NCBI RefSeq assembly: GCF_003101015.1
Contig: NZ_CP029206.1
Span: 310,001-374,000 of the forward strand
Length of the DNA stretch: 64,000 bases
Source of the DNA: Actinobacillus porcitonsillarum
GTDB taxonomy: Bacteria > Pseudomonadota > Gammaproteobacteria > Enterobacterales > Pasteurellaceae
Reading direction: 5' to 3'
This document shows positions 19,651 to 28,437 of the stretch, in pieces. Position 1 is the stretch's first letter; each line of letters begins with the position of its first letter. Under the pieces are notes generated by a model. That model did no database searches, was not told the DNA's origin, and saw only the letters and a program-made list of their open reading frames with translations. Made by a program: the position numbers and the translations under genes.

Positions 19651-22304
19651 AAAAATTTCAACTTAGTGCAATTACAGCAAGTTTAATGTTTGCTTTTTCA
19701 AATGCTTATGCAGCAGACATTAATCATACTTGTAATGTTCAAACACAGTGTAATTATGGGTTGTTCTATAAGGGATATACAAACCTATCTACAAATGAAC
19801 GTAGAACTGAAAGATATTGGATTTTAAATAGTAATACAGAAGCCCCATTAGGTGTCTATGAAGATAACTTAAAAGTTAAGGTTGTTCCACAGCACTATCA
19901 AAATACAGCGGCAACAGAGTCCACTACTACTCCTAGTTCTTCTACCCATTTAATTTCTGTTTCAAATTATGCAGAATTTAATCCTATCACGAACAAAAGG
20001 GAAGATACTCTAAATAACGCATACATTACTATTCCAACCGGCACAACAGCAACATTATCAGAATTATCAGGAAATGGAGATATTTTGAATCTTGCTAATG
20101 TGAATGCCGTCATAGAAAAAGGGGTAAAATTTACTTTAGAGCCAAACTTTGAAGAAAAATATAATTTAGGAGATAGTTATTTTTCAAATGCTATTCATGC
20201 CACCGGTAAACATGCGAACGTAACTACTTCTGCTGATATTATTGTTAATGCGCCCGAAGCAACAGGTATTGATATAGATAACGAAGCAAAATTAACTGCA
20301 AAAGATCACATCATTACACTCAATAGTGCTGAAGCTTGGGGCGTTGAAATTAATAGTGGTGCACAAGCAATTATTAATAATGTTCGTATCTCTGGCAGTA
20401 ATTATAGCCAATCAGGTATTGGTATAGGATACCCAAACTCTTACGTTCAAGTAAATAATAGCTCAATTTCCTTAACTAACGATAGTTTAACTTCAGGCAT
20501 CAACTTATATAGCGGTAAAGCTGAAGTAAATGATAGTCAAATTGAAGCACAATATGCAATTACCGCCGATGCTTTTGGTTATACAGGACAAGATCGTTTT
20601 ATAACAGGCAATCATAATGTTATTAACATTACAAACAGCACATTTACTGGGCGAAATGCATTACTTTCAGTTAATCCAGATACAGATGAAAACCCTGATG
20701 TGGATCAGTTTATGACACATAGCACAACATTAAATGCTGAAAATAGTAACCTTTACGGTGCCGTCAGAACAAATACCTATTCCGATGATATTCAAACACC
20801 AGAATGGTTTAAAAATAATGTGTCAATGACTCTGAAAAACAGCCAGTGGACAATCAACAACGATAGCGAAGTTGATCTTCTTGCTGTATCTAAATCTAAC
20901 ATTACATTTGAGCCATCTAGCTCTGCTTTTAAAACATTAGCAATTACTGATCTCATCGGCAATGCAAACTTTACATTGAATACCGATCTTGCTAACCAAC
21001 AATCGGACAAAATTGTGGTAACTGGCTCTGATAGCGGTTCATTTGGTTTAAACATTAATGATTCAGGTAATGAACCCAATGCAGCAAATGGTAAAGTAAC
21101 CCTTGTCGAAACCGTAACAGGCACAGCTCAATTTGCCCTGTTAGGTAAAGATTATGTCGATGCCGGTGCGTACCGTTATCGTTTAAATCAAGAAGGGAAT
21201 AACTGGGTGCTTTCTAATAAAGCTGGCGAATCATCAAAAACAACAACTCAACCAGAAAAACCTGTTGAGCAGCCAAAACCAGTCGCACCAGTAGAAGAGC
21301 AGACAAAACCGACTACACCTCCAACTTCGGAACAAACAACGGAAGTGAAGCCAACACTGCCTGTTGTACCGGTTACACCAACGGAACAACCTAAACCAAT
21401 AACGCCAGAATCTGTTGTTCCGCCAATGGTTGAAAAAGCTCTCAGTGAAAAATCCAATGCCCTTGTTTCACTCCGCCAAGCACAACTTGCCTTAGTGGAA
21501 AGCAACCTTGAAGGCTTACATCAACGTTTAGGCGAGTTGAAAAACGGCGAAAAAGGCAATGTGTGGGTGCGTAATGTGAACTCACGCAACGATTTTGCTT
21601 CAACCCGTACCGCAAGTGACTCGTTCTCATCAGGCTTTGAGCAAGATGTTCACAGCGTTCAACTCGGTGCAGATGCTGCTTTAACTGATAATATCCGCTT
21701 AGGTGGATTTGTGGGTAATGCGCGTTCTGATGTGGATTTTGATGGCGAATATGGTTCAGGTAAAGTGAAAACTCAATCACTCGGTCTTTACGGCACTTAC
21801 CTTGCCAACAACGGTTTCTATTGGGATAACGTGGCAAAATATGAGTATGTAAAATCTGAGTCAGCAGCCACTGGCAAACGCAAATACAATGCCTATACCC
21901 TTTCTACTGAAATCGGACGTATTCATCAATTAGGTCAAGGCTGGACGGTTACACCACAAATTCAAGCAGCGTGGACAAGATTATCTAGCCAAAGCGATGA
22001 AGAACGCTTATCTGCCTTAACCGCCCGTGCTGGTGTGCGTGTGGCAAAAACCATTGAATTTGATAGCTGGAAACTCCAACCTTATGCTGAAGTGAATGGT
22101 ATTACTACACAAACAAATAGCAATCAGGTTCGTGTAAACCAATATCTGTTTGATGTTGCTGAAAGCAAAGGGCGTATCCAAACAGCTTTCGGTATTAACG
22201 CTGCCGTAAGTAATCATAGATTAGGCTTAGAAGGCTCTGTAACCAACGGTAAATACTTAGATCAGCCGTATAAAGTCCAAGCGGTTTATCGTTATAGTTG
22301 GTAA
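19647..22304 (+). CDS. Autotransporter (type Va) with pertactin-like passenger, copy 2
   Basis: Paralogue of the preceding gene, 885 residues. The signal peptide is about 1-22 (ends NAYA). The longer passenger (about 23-533) is rich in Asn, Ser and Thr with beta-helix-like strands. The end of the passenger (LTDLIGNANFTLNTDLANQQSDKIVVTGS region, about 430-530) is recognisably related to copy 1 and would be the autochaperone segment. The proline-rich linker is about 535-593, and the barrel about 615-885 ends in YRYSW. Two cysteine pairs lie near the mature N terminus (CNVQTQC), unlike typical passengers. The leader and the barrel are shared with copy 1, while the passenger N-terminal part is different, as expected after duplication and passenger diversification. 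Ligand unknown. Confidence 0.88.
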   Translation: MKKFQLSAITASLMFAFSNAYAADINHTCNVQTQCNYGLFYKGYTNLSTNERRTERYWILNSNTEAPLGVYEDNLKVKVVPQHYQNTAATESTTTPSSSTHLISVSNYAEFNPITNKREDTLNNAYITIPTGTTATLSELSGNGDILNLANVNAVIEKGVKFTLEPNFEEKYNLGDSYFSNAIHATGKHANVTTSADIIVNAPEATGIDIDNEAKLTAKDHIITLNSAEAWGVEINSGAQAIINNVRISGSNYSQSGIGIGYPNSYVQVNNSSISLTNDSLTSGINLYSGKAEVNDSQIEAQYAITADAFGYTGQDRFITGNHNVINITNSTFTGRNALLSVNPDTDENPDVDQFMTHSTTLNAENSNLYGAVRTNTYSDDIQTPEWFKNNVSMTLKNSQWTINNDSEVDLLAVSKSNITFEPSSSAFKTLAITDLIGNANFTLNTDLANQQSDKIVVTGSDSGSFGLNINDSGNEPNAANGKVTLVETVTGTAQFALLGKDYVDAGAYRYRLNQEGNNWVLSNKAGESSKTTTQPEKPVEQPKPVAPVEEQTKPTTPPTSEQTTEVKPTLPVVPVTPTEQPKPITPESVVPPMVEKALSEKSNALVSLRQAQLALVESNLEGLHQRLGELKNGEKGNVWVRNVNSRNDFASTRTASDSFSSGFEQDVHSVQLGADAALTDNIRLGGFVGNARSDVDFDGEYGSGKVKTQSLGLYGTYLANNGFYWDNVAKYEYVKSESAATGKRKYNAYTLSTEIGRIHQLGQGWTVTPQIQAAWTRLSSQSDEERLSALTARAGVRVAKTIEFDSWKLQPYAEVNGITTQTNSNQVRVNQYLFDVAESKGRIQTAFGINAAVSNHRLGLEGSVTNGKYLDQPYKVQAVYRYSW
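21252..22304 (+). repeat. 1053-bp direct repeat (linker plus barrel), copy 2
   Basis: Matches 18481-19533 without gaps. Long, near-identical direct repeats 2.77 kb apart could recombine to delete or exchange passengers. Confidence 0.85.
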
Positions 22305-22310
22305 TCATCA

Positions 22311-22350
22311 AGCGGTCAGAATTGCGAAATAATTTGCAAATCTGACCGCT
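22311..22350 (+). terminator. Inverted uptake-signal hairpin after second autotransporter
   Basis: AGCGGTCAGA and TCTGACCGCT form the ends of a long stem-loop with inner TTGC/GCAA pairs, seven bases after the stop. The arms carry the AAGCGGT core. The weak T-rich tail fits a terminator. Confidence 0.7.
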
Positions 22351-22406
22351 ATATTTATATTTTTGCCTTAAAACAAAAATCTCGCCAAAGTAAGAGTGGT
22401 AAACCT

Positions 22407-23282
22407 TTATTTTACCTGTGCTAAAAATTGATAAATCGCAGCCATATCCACTTCACTTAAACCAGCGTCATTTGCCTGATTGTAGCTAGTTGCGGCTTGT
22501 TCGATAAGTGGGAACGATCGACCTTGTTTTAACATTTCTGCTTTAGCTAAATTAAAATCTTTCGTCATATGTTTCATCATAAAAGCTGGGCTAAAGTCGT
22601 CTTGTAGATACATTGGTACTTTCGCTTGGAAAATAGCTGTGTTCATTGCTGAACCTGAGATCATCTCGATGACTTTTTCTTTAGGGATACCATACTGATC
22701 TGCAAATACAAGGGCTTCGCCATAGGCTTGAATGAAAATACCTAATAATGAGTTAATCATTAATTTCATTCCACCTGCTTTTCCAACTTCGCCGTAATAA
22801 AAAGTCGTGGTGCTAAACGCTGAGAATAATGGTTTAAGCTGCTCAACAATTTCCTCTTTACCTGCAGCTAAAACTAACAATTTACCTGCTTCAGCAACCT
22901 TGCTTGATCCAGAAACCGGCGCCTCCACAAATTCTGCACCATATTGTGCTAATAATGCTTCCACTGCTTGGTTTTGAACAGGCGAGATCGTGCTCATATT
23001 CACAATGAGCTTCCCTTTTAATGCTGATAAAACCTTTTCGTCTAATACCTGCTGTACCGCTTGATAGTCTGCAATCATTAAAAAGATTATCTCATTTGCT
23101 TGCACTAATTCTAAGACGGAATCGTAAGCCGTTGCACCTAATGCCACAACTGCTTCACATTTTGCTTTGCTACGGTTATAAACACCTACTTTAGTGCCTT
23201 GATTTAATAAATGCTTAACCATAGGCTCGCCCATTTGACCTAAACCAATCCAGCCAACTTGATTTGTATTAAATTTTTGCAT
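22407..23282 (-). CDS. NAD(P)-dependent dehydrogenase, 3-hydroxyisobutyrate dehydrogenase family
   Basis: Beta-hydroxyacid dehydrogenase of 291 residues. The Rossmann motif WIGLGQMGEPMVKHL is at the N terminus. APVSGSSKVAEAGKL near residue 120 is the substrate-binding signature, and the catalytic lysine is in KAGGMKLMINSLLG near residue 170. The start at 23282 has GGAG eight bases upstream; an 18-residue upstream extension lacks one. Relatives act on 3-hydroxyisobutyrate, tartronate semialdehyde or gamma-hydroxybutyrate; the substrate here cannot be told from the sequence. It stands alone, divergent from the broken reductase gene at 23558. Confidence 0.82.
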   Translation of the reverse strand: MQKFNTNQVGWIGLGQMGEPMVKHLLNQGTKVGVYNRSKAKCEAVVALGATAYDSVLELVQANEIIFLMIADYQAVQQVLDEKVLSALKGKLIVNMSTISPVQNQAVEALLAQYGAEFVEAPVSGSSKVAEAGKLLVLAAGKEEIVEQLKPLFSAFSTTTFYYGEVGKAGGMKLMINSLLGIFIQAYGEALVFADQYGIPKEKVIEMISGSAMNTAIFQAKVPMYLQDDFSPAFMMKHMTKDFNLAKAEMLKQGRSFPLIEQAATSYNQANDAGLSEVDMAAIYQFLAQVK

Positions 23283-23557
23283 AATTTTCTCCTTTATTAT
23301 TGAACTATGCATTTCCTTGATTAAGGGCTTTCGCAAATCGCTATACCGTGAGGATTTGCTGATAGCACTATAACATAATCGATATCGTCATCTCAAAATT
23401 TGTACAAATTTGTTGCAAATCAATGCGATTGGTCAAAAACAATTATTAAGTGAGGGTAAAGAGTATTTTTACTGAAGAAGGGTTTATCCTCATTATACTT
23501 TTTATTAAAATGACTTAACTTTTTTATCCCGTATTTTATTTAAAGAGGAATCCGATT

Positions 23558-24108
23558 ATGGCAAAACAAATCGCCGTACTTATTGGTAGCGCAAGCAAAA
23601 CATCAGCAAGCCGACTTGTTGTTAAACACTTACAAAAATTGCACCGGCAAGCATTCAGTTAAATATCGTTGAAATTGGCGATTTACCACTTTACGACCGT
23701 GATTTAGATGAAAATTCTCCGGCAGAATATACTCGTGTTCGTGAAGCTGTGGCAAATGCGGATGGCGTACTTTTAGTTAGCCCGGAACACAATGCGGCAA
23801 TTTCAGCAATGTTAAAAAATGCGATTGATGTTGTTTCTCGCCCAATGGGTCAAAGTAAATGGATTGGCAAACCGGCTGGTATCGTAACCGTTGCGGCAGG
23901 TATGGCTGGCGGTGTGCGTGTCGCAGATCAATTACGCGCTATTGCATCAGGTACTTTTATCAACATGCCTGTTTATTCACAAAATGCGTCTGTAGGTGGT
24001 GTATTTAATGGCGTGTTTAACGAACAAGGCGAAGTAGTACTTGAGCCTGTTGTTCAACTGTTAGAGAGCTTTATCCAAGGCTACGCAAAATTTGTTGAGA
24101 AATTTTAA
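23558..24108 (+). pseudogene. NADPH-dependent FMN reductase gene with a one-base frameshift
   Basis: The ATG at 23558 (GAGG upstream) opens a frame MAKQIAVLIGSASKTSASRL that stops after 34 codons. The remainder of the protein continues in another frame: APASIQLNIVEIGDLPLYDRD, then SPEHNAAISAMLKNAIDVVSRP, to the stop at 24108. Adding one A to the five-A run at 23634-23638 restores a continuous reading frame of about 183 residues with the flavodoxin-like GSxSxxS and SPEYN-like motifs of the NADPH-dependent FMN/quinone reductase (YieF/ChrR) family. Causes could be a real mutation, slippage, or a sequencing error in the homopolymer. Apart from the shift, the frame is intact, so the lesion looks recent. 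Confidence 0.85.
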
Positions 24109-24120
24109 TTTTCTTCGATA

Positions 24121-24164
24121 AAACAAGCGGTCGTAAATCATCAGAAATTTACGACCGCTTGTTT
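24121..24164. terminator. Bidirectional terminator made of inverted uptake signals
   Basis: An 18-bp perfect stem, AAACAAGCGGTCGTAAAT with its complement at 24147-24164, has T-runs on both outer sides. It lies between the convergent reductase pseudogene and holC and contains two full ACAAGCGGT cores. Confidence 0.88.
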
Positions 24165-24166
24165 TT

Positions 24167-24589
24167 TTACGCTAAAGTTTCTGTACTTAACTGCCACCCC
24201 ATTTGGCGATATTGCTTATAACGTTCACGCGCTTGTGTTTTGTCCGCTTCATGAATCGGAACAAACTCAATCACTTGCGTAAAACTCGCTACATATTCTG
24301 GAATATCTTGTTGCAGCGAAATCAGCAGATCTCTGCGCTGTGCGTTGCGTTTTCCTTTCCAAGAAATCTCGATAGGCGTAGCGTATTGTGTTACTTCACC
24401 AGACAAATTGTGTGGCACAAAGGAATCCGGTTCTCTCGCCCAAAGCCGTTCGTCAATTTCAAACGCTTGCTGTTCCGTTTCACAAGCAATAAGTACTCGT
24501 TTTCCTAATCGCCATGCTTTTGCAGCTAAATCGCAAGTGTGTTCATAAATGTTATCTTGGGTTAAAACATAAAATTGTACTTGTTTCAC
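24167..24589 (-). CDS. holC: DNA polymerase III subunit chi
   Basis: Clamp-loader accessory subunit linking the replicase to SSB. The 140-residue protein has AWRLGKRVLIACETEQQAFEIDERLWAREPDSFVPHNL (in segments), KRNAQRRDLLISL and ARERYKQYRQMGW, all typical of HolC. The best start is the GTG at 24589 (MKQVQFYVLTQ) with AAGGA seven bases upstream, matching the E. coli start MKNATFYLL; a longer frame from 24604 would begin with TTG. In many genomes holC is next to pepA and valS; here it stands alone. Confidence 0.9.
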   Translation of the reverse strand: MKQVQFYVLTQDNIYEHTCDLAAKAWRLGKRVLIACETEQQAFEIDERLWAREPDSFVPHNLSGEVTQYATPIEISWKGKRNAQRRDLLISLQQDIPEYVASFTQVIEFVPIHEADKTQARERYKQYRQMGWQLSTETLA

Positions 24590-24658
24590 ATCATATTCCT
24601 TCAAGCGGTCAGATTTTTATCTTTTTTTACCACGTTTTAAAATCCCCCTATCCCACCC

Positions 24659-24823
24659 ATTTTTACTTCAATCAATACAGGGTTGTACAAATTACACGGT
24701 TACTTTACGCTTTAACTTGTACGGAGCTACACAGTATATCAATGAAGCTGCTCTTCGCTTCTGTACAATTTTCGACGCTATATAACCTTAAGCGAGGTTT
24801 TGTATTCGCCTTGAAGTAAAAAT
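24659..24823. repeat. Candidate small mobile or repeat element bounded by 13-bp inverted repeats
   Basis: ATTTTTACTTCAA (24659-24671) and TTGAAGTAAAAAT (24811-24823) are perfect inverted repeats 139 bp apart, with AATACA repeated inverted a few bases further in. The inside carries small inverted repeats such as AACCT/AGGTT (24785-24799) and AAGC/GCTT. No reading frame with gene-like features is inside. It lies between holC and the DIP1984-like gene. Size and ends fit a MITE-like element, but no target duplication is visible. Confidence 0.45.
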
Positions 24824-24835
24824 TACCCTTTTAAA

Positions 24836-25291
24836 TTAAAGATCGTTTAGCCAGTTAGCTTGCTGGATTTGTGTATCAAGTTCTCGATGTTGTTTTGCAA
24901 TGTGATCAATGCGTTTACGCAGCTCTTTAACATCGATCGCAGATAACATTTTGATTTCACTACGGCTATAACGATCAAAGGTTGGCGTTGCGGCGTTTGC
25001 TAATTCTACTAACATAGCATGTTCATTTTTCAATCTGTCTCGTTGTGCAAGTGCAGAGACCATCAACAAGCCATTTTCTAAATAAATGCGATGGTTTGCC
25101 ATATTGATTTTAGTCACCATTTGCTCTAATAACAGCGTAATTTGATGATATTCATTAAGCAAGCTATTCGGATCTTCAGTAGGTTGCTCGCCTTCTTGAT
25201 ATTGAGCATTTTGGCGTAATCTTTGCTTTAATTGTTCTAAACGGCGTTGTAAATCTGCGCGTTCAATCAAGGCTTCTGCTAATTTCATCAT
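24836..25291 (-). CDS. DIP1984-family protein
   Basis: A 151-residue, highly charged, mostly helical protein likely to form coiled coils: MKLAEALIERADLQRRLEQL at the start, and KNEHAMLVELANAATPTFDRYSRSEIK in pieces near residue 90. This matches the DIP1984 family (once linked to septicolysin), whose function is not known. There is no signal peptide or membrane segment. GGGAG precedes tandem ATGs (25291 and 25288). Single-gene unit divergent from kbp. Function not assigned. Confidence 0.75.
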   Translation of the reverse strand: MMKLAEALIERADLQRRLEQLKQRLRQNAQYQEGEQPTEDPNSLLNEYHQITLLLEQMVTKINMANHRIYLENGLLMVSALAQRDRLKNEHAMLVELANAATPTFDRYSRSEIKMLSAIDVKELRKRIDHIAKQHRELDTQIQQANWLNDL

Positions 25292-25401
25292 TTCTCCCTG
25301 AACTAAATTGATTTACAATACTCTAACATAAGAGCTACATCATTTCGATGAAATGATGTTAAAATTTACTTTCCAATTAACCTAAACATGAGGATATGAA
25401 A

Positions 25402-25845
25402 ATGGGTTTATTTGATTTCGCCGCAGATATCGGTCGCAAGTTATTTACAAAAGAAGAGGAAGCATCAAGTGCAGTAACAGAACATCTTGCACAAGATAAT
25501 CCTGGTGTTGAAAATGTACAAGTTACCGTTGAAAACGGCGTAGCAAGTTTAAGTGGTGTTGCTTCAACAGCGGCGGCAATTGAAAAAGCAGTATTAATGG
25601 CTGGTAACGTAGCGGGTATTGATACCGTTAATATTGATAATGTCCAAATCGCAAATGGCGAACAAATTGCCGGTGATGATGAATTCTACATCATTGCTAA
25701 AGGCGATACCTTATGGAAAATCGCAGAAAAAGCTTACGGTAACGGTGCAAAATATACAGCAATCGTTGAAGCTAACAAAGAAGTTATTAAAGATGCGGAT
25801 AAGATCTTCCCAGGTCAAAAAATCCGTATTCCAAAAGGTCTTTAA
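25402..25845 (+). CDS. kbp: Potassium-binding protein Kbp (BON plus LysM)
   Basis: Small cytoplasmic protein with a BON domain (about residues 25-85) and a C-terminal LysM domain (about 95-145, EFYIIAKGDTLWKIAEKAYG). Both the architecture and the 147-residue length match E. coli Kbp/YgaU (149 residues), which binds K+. The start MGLFDFAADIG at 25402 aligns with E. coli MGLFNF and has GAGG at eight bases; the ATG at 25396 is only two bases from that site. It is monocistronic and ends in a strong terminator. Confidence 0.88.
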   Translation: MGLFDFAADIGRKLFTKEEEASSAVTEHLAQDNPGVENVQVTVENGVASLSGVASTAAAIEKAVLMAGNVAGIDTVNIDNVQIANGEQIAGDDEFYIIAKGDTLWKIAEKAYGNGAKYTAIVEANKEVIKDADKIFPGQKIRIPKGL

Positions 25846-25858
25846 TCCTTAAAATATC

Positions 25859-25895
25859 AAAATGGAGAATAGTATTTCACTATTCTCCATTTTTT
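25859..25895 (+). terminator. Intrinsic terminator after kbp
   Basis: AAAATGGAGAATAGT and ACTATTCTCCATTTT form a 15-bp perfect stem around a five-base loop, ending in six T. Confidence 0.92.
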
Positions 25896-25996
25896 ATCAC
25901 ACAAACCTTGCGATTTCCTCTCGACAGATCTCTGATAGATCGCTACAATGTTCGTCTATTTCTCTATCTTTTATATACTCAAATTGAGGTTTAAGA

Positions 25997-27292
25997 ATGT
26001 CAATTTCTATTGAAACTTTAGAAGGCTTACAACGCCGTGTAACAATTACCGTAGCAGCAGATAAAATCGAAGCTGGTTACAAAGAACAATTAAAAGGCTA
26101 TGCAAAAAATGCTCGCGTAGATGGTTTCCGTAAAGGTAAAGTGCCACACTCAATCATCGAGCAACGTTTTGGTTTAGCGGCTCGTCAAGATGTATTATCT
26201 GAAGAAATGCAACGTGCATTCTTTGATGCGGTTATCGCTGAAAAAATCAACCTTGCAGGTCGTCCAACTTTCACACCAAACAACTACCAACCTGGTCAAG
26301 ATTTCTCATTCACAGCAACTTTTGAAGTGTTCCCAGAAGTTGAATTAAAAGGCTTAGAAAACATCGAAGTTGAAAAACCGGTTGTTGAGATCACAGAAGC
26401 TGATTTAGACAAAATGGTTGATGTGTTACGCAAACAACAAGCGACATTCGCAGAAACGGCTGAAGCCGCAAAAGCAGATGACCGTGTAACAATCGACTTC
26501 GTAGGTTCAGTAGATGGCGAAGAGTTCGAAGGTGGTAAAGCATCTGATTTCGTATTAGCAATGGGTCAAGGTCGTATGATCCCTGGTTTTGAAGAAGGTA
26601 TCGTAGGTCACAAAGCGGGCGAACAATTCGACATCAACGTAACTTTCCCAGCAGAATACCACGCTGAAAACTTAAAAGGTAAAGCTGCGAAATTCGCAAT
26701 TACCTTGAAAAAAGTAGAAAACACCGTTCTTCCTGAATTAACAGAAGAATTCGTGAAAAAATTTGGTTCTGCAAAAACCGTTGAAGAGTTACGTGCAGAA
26801 ATCAAGAAAAACATGCAACGTGAGCTAAAAAATGCATTAACTGCTCGTGTGAAAAACCAAGTAATCAACGGTTTATTAGCAAACAACGAAATCGAAGTAC
26901 CGGCTGCAGCAGTTGCGGAAGAAATTGATGTATTACGTCATCAAGCGGTTCAACGTTTCGGTGGTAAACCTGAAATGGCAGCACAATTACCGGCTGAATT
27001 ATTTGAAGCGGATGCAAAACGTCGTGTTCAAGTAGGTTTATTACTTTCAAGCGTGATCGCATCTAACGAATTAAAAGTAGATGAAGCACGTGTTGAAGCG
27101 ATGATCGCAGATATCGCATCAGCTTACGAACAACCAGCGGAAGTTGTTGCTCACTATGCGAAAAACCGTCAATTAACTGAAAATATCCGTAACGTGGTAT
27201 TAGAAGAACAAGCGGTAGATGCAGTGTTAGCAAAAGCGAAAGTAACTGAAAAAGCAATGTCATTTGATGAAGTAATGGCACAACAAGCTTAA
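25997..27292 (+). CDS. tig: Trigger factor
   Basis: Ribosome-associated chaperone and peptidyl-prolyl isomerase. The 431-residue protein has the ribosome-docking signature [17 protein letters not shown] (residues about 44-60), the central FKBP domain (about 150-245, [20 protein letters not shown]) and the C-terminal chaperone arms. The length equals E. coli Tig (432). Codon use indicates high expression. The usual neighbours clpP-clpX are not downstream; yibN-secB follow instead. Confidence 0.97.
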   Translation: MSISIETLEGLQRRVTITVAADKIEAGYKEQLKGYAKNARVDGFRKGKVPHSIIEQRFGLAARQDVLSEEMQRAFFDAVIAEKINLAGRPTFTPNNYQPGQDFSFTATFEVFPEVELKGLENIEVEKPVVEITEADLDKMVDVLRKQQATFAETAEAAKADDRVTIDFVGSVDGEEFEGGKASDFVLAMGQGRMIPGFEEGIVGHKAGEQFDINVTFPAEYHAENLKGKAAKFAITLKKVENTVLPELTEEFVKKFGSAKTVEELRAEIKKNMQRELKNALTARVKNQVINGLLANNEIEVPAAAVAEEIDVLRHQAVQRFGGKPEMAAQLPAELFEADAKRRVQVGLLLSSVIASNELKVDEARVEAMIADIASAYEQPAEVVAHYAKNRQLTENIRNVVLEEQAVDAVLAKAKVTEKAMSFDEVMAQQA

Positions 27293-27307
27293 TCTCTTTA
27301 AGTTTAA

Positions 27308-27329
27308 AAGGTGGGCAAATGCCCACCTT
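27308..27329 (+). terminator. Hairpin after tig
   Basis: AAGGTGGGCA and TGCCCACCTT form a ten-base stem 15 bases after the tig stop, but an A-run rather than a T-run follows, so it may act as a transcript end stabiliser more than a terminator. Confidence 0.5.
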
Positions 27330-27386
27330 AAAAATAAATGGTCAATGACACCAATTTTTATTTGATAAGACTTAGAGAATTTAGCT

Positions 27387-27833
27387 ATGGAACAACTTAC
27401 TTTTACTCAACAACTTCAACAATTCATTTCAGCACACCCTGTACTTGTGGCAGCGTGGGTTGCGGTTTTTGTTGCGGTTCTGTTTAGCCTGTACAAAGGC
27501 TTAACCAGCAAATTTAAAGTGGTTAATAACGCACAAGCAACTGAATTGGTAAATCGTGATAATGCCGTTTTCTTAGATATTCGTTCTGATGAAGAATTTA
27601 GAAATGGACATATTGCTGAAAGCCACAGCATCCACCCAAGCGATATTAAAAGCGGTAAAATCAATGCCATTGAGAAATTTAAAACTCAACCCGTCATTGT
27701 TGTTGATGGCAACGGTTTTAATGCAAACTCATCGGCAGAACAACTTACCAAGCTTGGCTTTGCTAAAGTTTATGTGCTAAAAGAAGGGCTTTTAGGCTGG
27801 AGATCAGCAAACCTTCCAACTGTAAAAAAATAA
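27387..27833 (+). CDS. yibN: Membrane-anchored rhodanese-like protein YibN
   Basis: A 148-residue inner-membrane protein: one N-terminal transmembrane helix (about residues 18-38, LVAAWVAVFVAVLFSLYKGL) followed by a cytoplasmic rhodanese fold (about 50-145, AVFLDIRSDEEFRNGHI, then VYVLKEGLLGWRSANLP). The loop that holds the catalytic Cys in active rhodaneses reads VVDGNGFNANSSA and has no Cys, as in E. coli YibN (VVDGSGMQ), so sulfurtransferase activity is doubtful. It lies nine bases before secB, the conserved yibN-secB-gpsA-cysE order, which suggests a link to protein export. Confidence 0.9.
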   Translation: MEQLTFTQQLQQFISAHPVLVAAWVAVFVAVLFSLYKGLTSKFKVVNNAQATELVNRDNAVFLDIRSDEEFRNGHIAESHSIHPSDIKSGKINAIEKFKTQPVIVVDGNGFNANSSAEQLTKLGFAKVYVLKEGLLGWRSANLPTVKK

Positions 27834-27842
27834 GGAAATCGT

Positions 27843-28334
27843 ATGTCTGAAGAAAATCAAGTTGCGACTCAAGAAACAGAAGTACCTTTTGAGTTTCAAA
27901 TTCAACGTATTTATGTTAAAGATGTTTCTTTCGAAGCACCAAACTTACCTAACATTTTCCACCAAGAATGGAAGCCACAATTAGGTTTTGAACTTGATAC
28001 TGAAACACGTGAATTAGGCGAAGATCTTTATGAAGTTGTGTTACATATCAATGTTTCTACAACCTTAGAAGACAGCGGTGATACAGCCTTCATTTGTGAA
28101 GTTAAACAAGCCGGTGTATTTACCATTAAAGGTTTAGAAGGTATCCAATTAGCGCATATGCTTGCGGCACAATGTCCGGAAATCCTCTACCCTTACGCTC
28201 GTGAGTTAATCGCAAGCCTCGTAAATCGTGGCACATTCCCAGCGTTAAATCTTTCTCCGGTAAACTTCAACGCTTTATTTGCGGATTATCTTGCTCGTCA
28301 AGAAGCAGAACAAGCTGAACAAGCAGTAAACTAA
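27843..28334 (+). CDS. secB: Protein-export chaperone SecB
   Basis: Tetrameric cytosolic chaperone that holds preproteins unfolded for SecA. The 163-residue protein has [17 protein letters not shown] at the start and [22 protein letters not shown] near residue 115, both hallmark segments, plus an acidic Gln/Glu-rich tail. AAGGA is placed well before the ATG. Cotranscribed with yibN upstream; a strong terminator follows before gpsA. Confidence 0.97.
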   Translation: MSEENQVATQETEVPFEFQIQRIYVKDVSFEAPNLPNIFHQEWKPQLGFELDTETRELGEDLYEVVLHINVSTTLEDSGDTAFICEVKQAGVFTIKGLEGIQLAHMLAAQCPEILYPYARELIASLVNRGTFPALNLSPVNFNALFADYLARQEAEQAEQAVN

Positions 28335-28345
28335 TTACGCTCAGA

Positions 28346-28380
28346 AAAAATAGGTATGTGAAAGCATGCCTATTTTTTTA
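28346..28380 (+). terminator. Intrinsic terminator after secB
   Basis: AAAATAGGTATG and CATGCCTATTTT pair with one G-U around a six-base loop and end in seven T. Confidence 0.88.
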
Positions 28381-28437
28381 TTTTTGACTATGGTATAAAG
28401 CGGTCTAATTGATCTTATTTTTTGCAAAGGAATATCT

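Noticed and set aside
23283-23336. Longer N terminus for the 3-hydroxyisobutyrate dehydrogenase-like protein
   Set aside because: The extension has no homology or ribosome site, and GGAG lies at the right distance from the ATG at 23282.
24514-24819. Open frame of 101 codons on the plus strand over the 5' end of holC and the repeat-like element
   Set aside because: No family features, overlaps holC in antisense, and most of it lies in a palindromic non-coding stretch.
27387-27833. Loss of the catalytic Cys in the rhodanese domain as a novelty
   Set aside because: The E. coli YibN protein also lacks a Cys in this loop, so it is a feature of the family and not of this strain.
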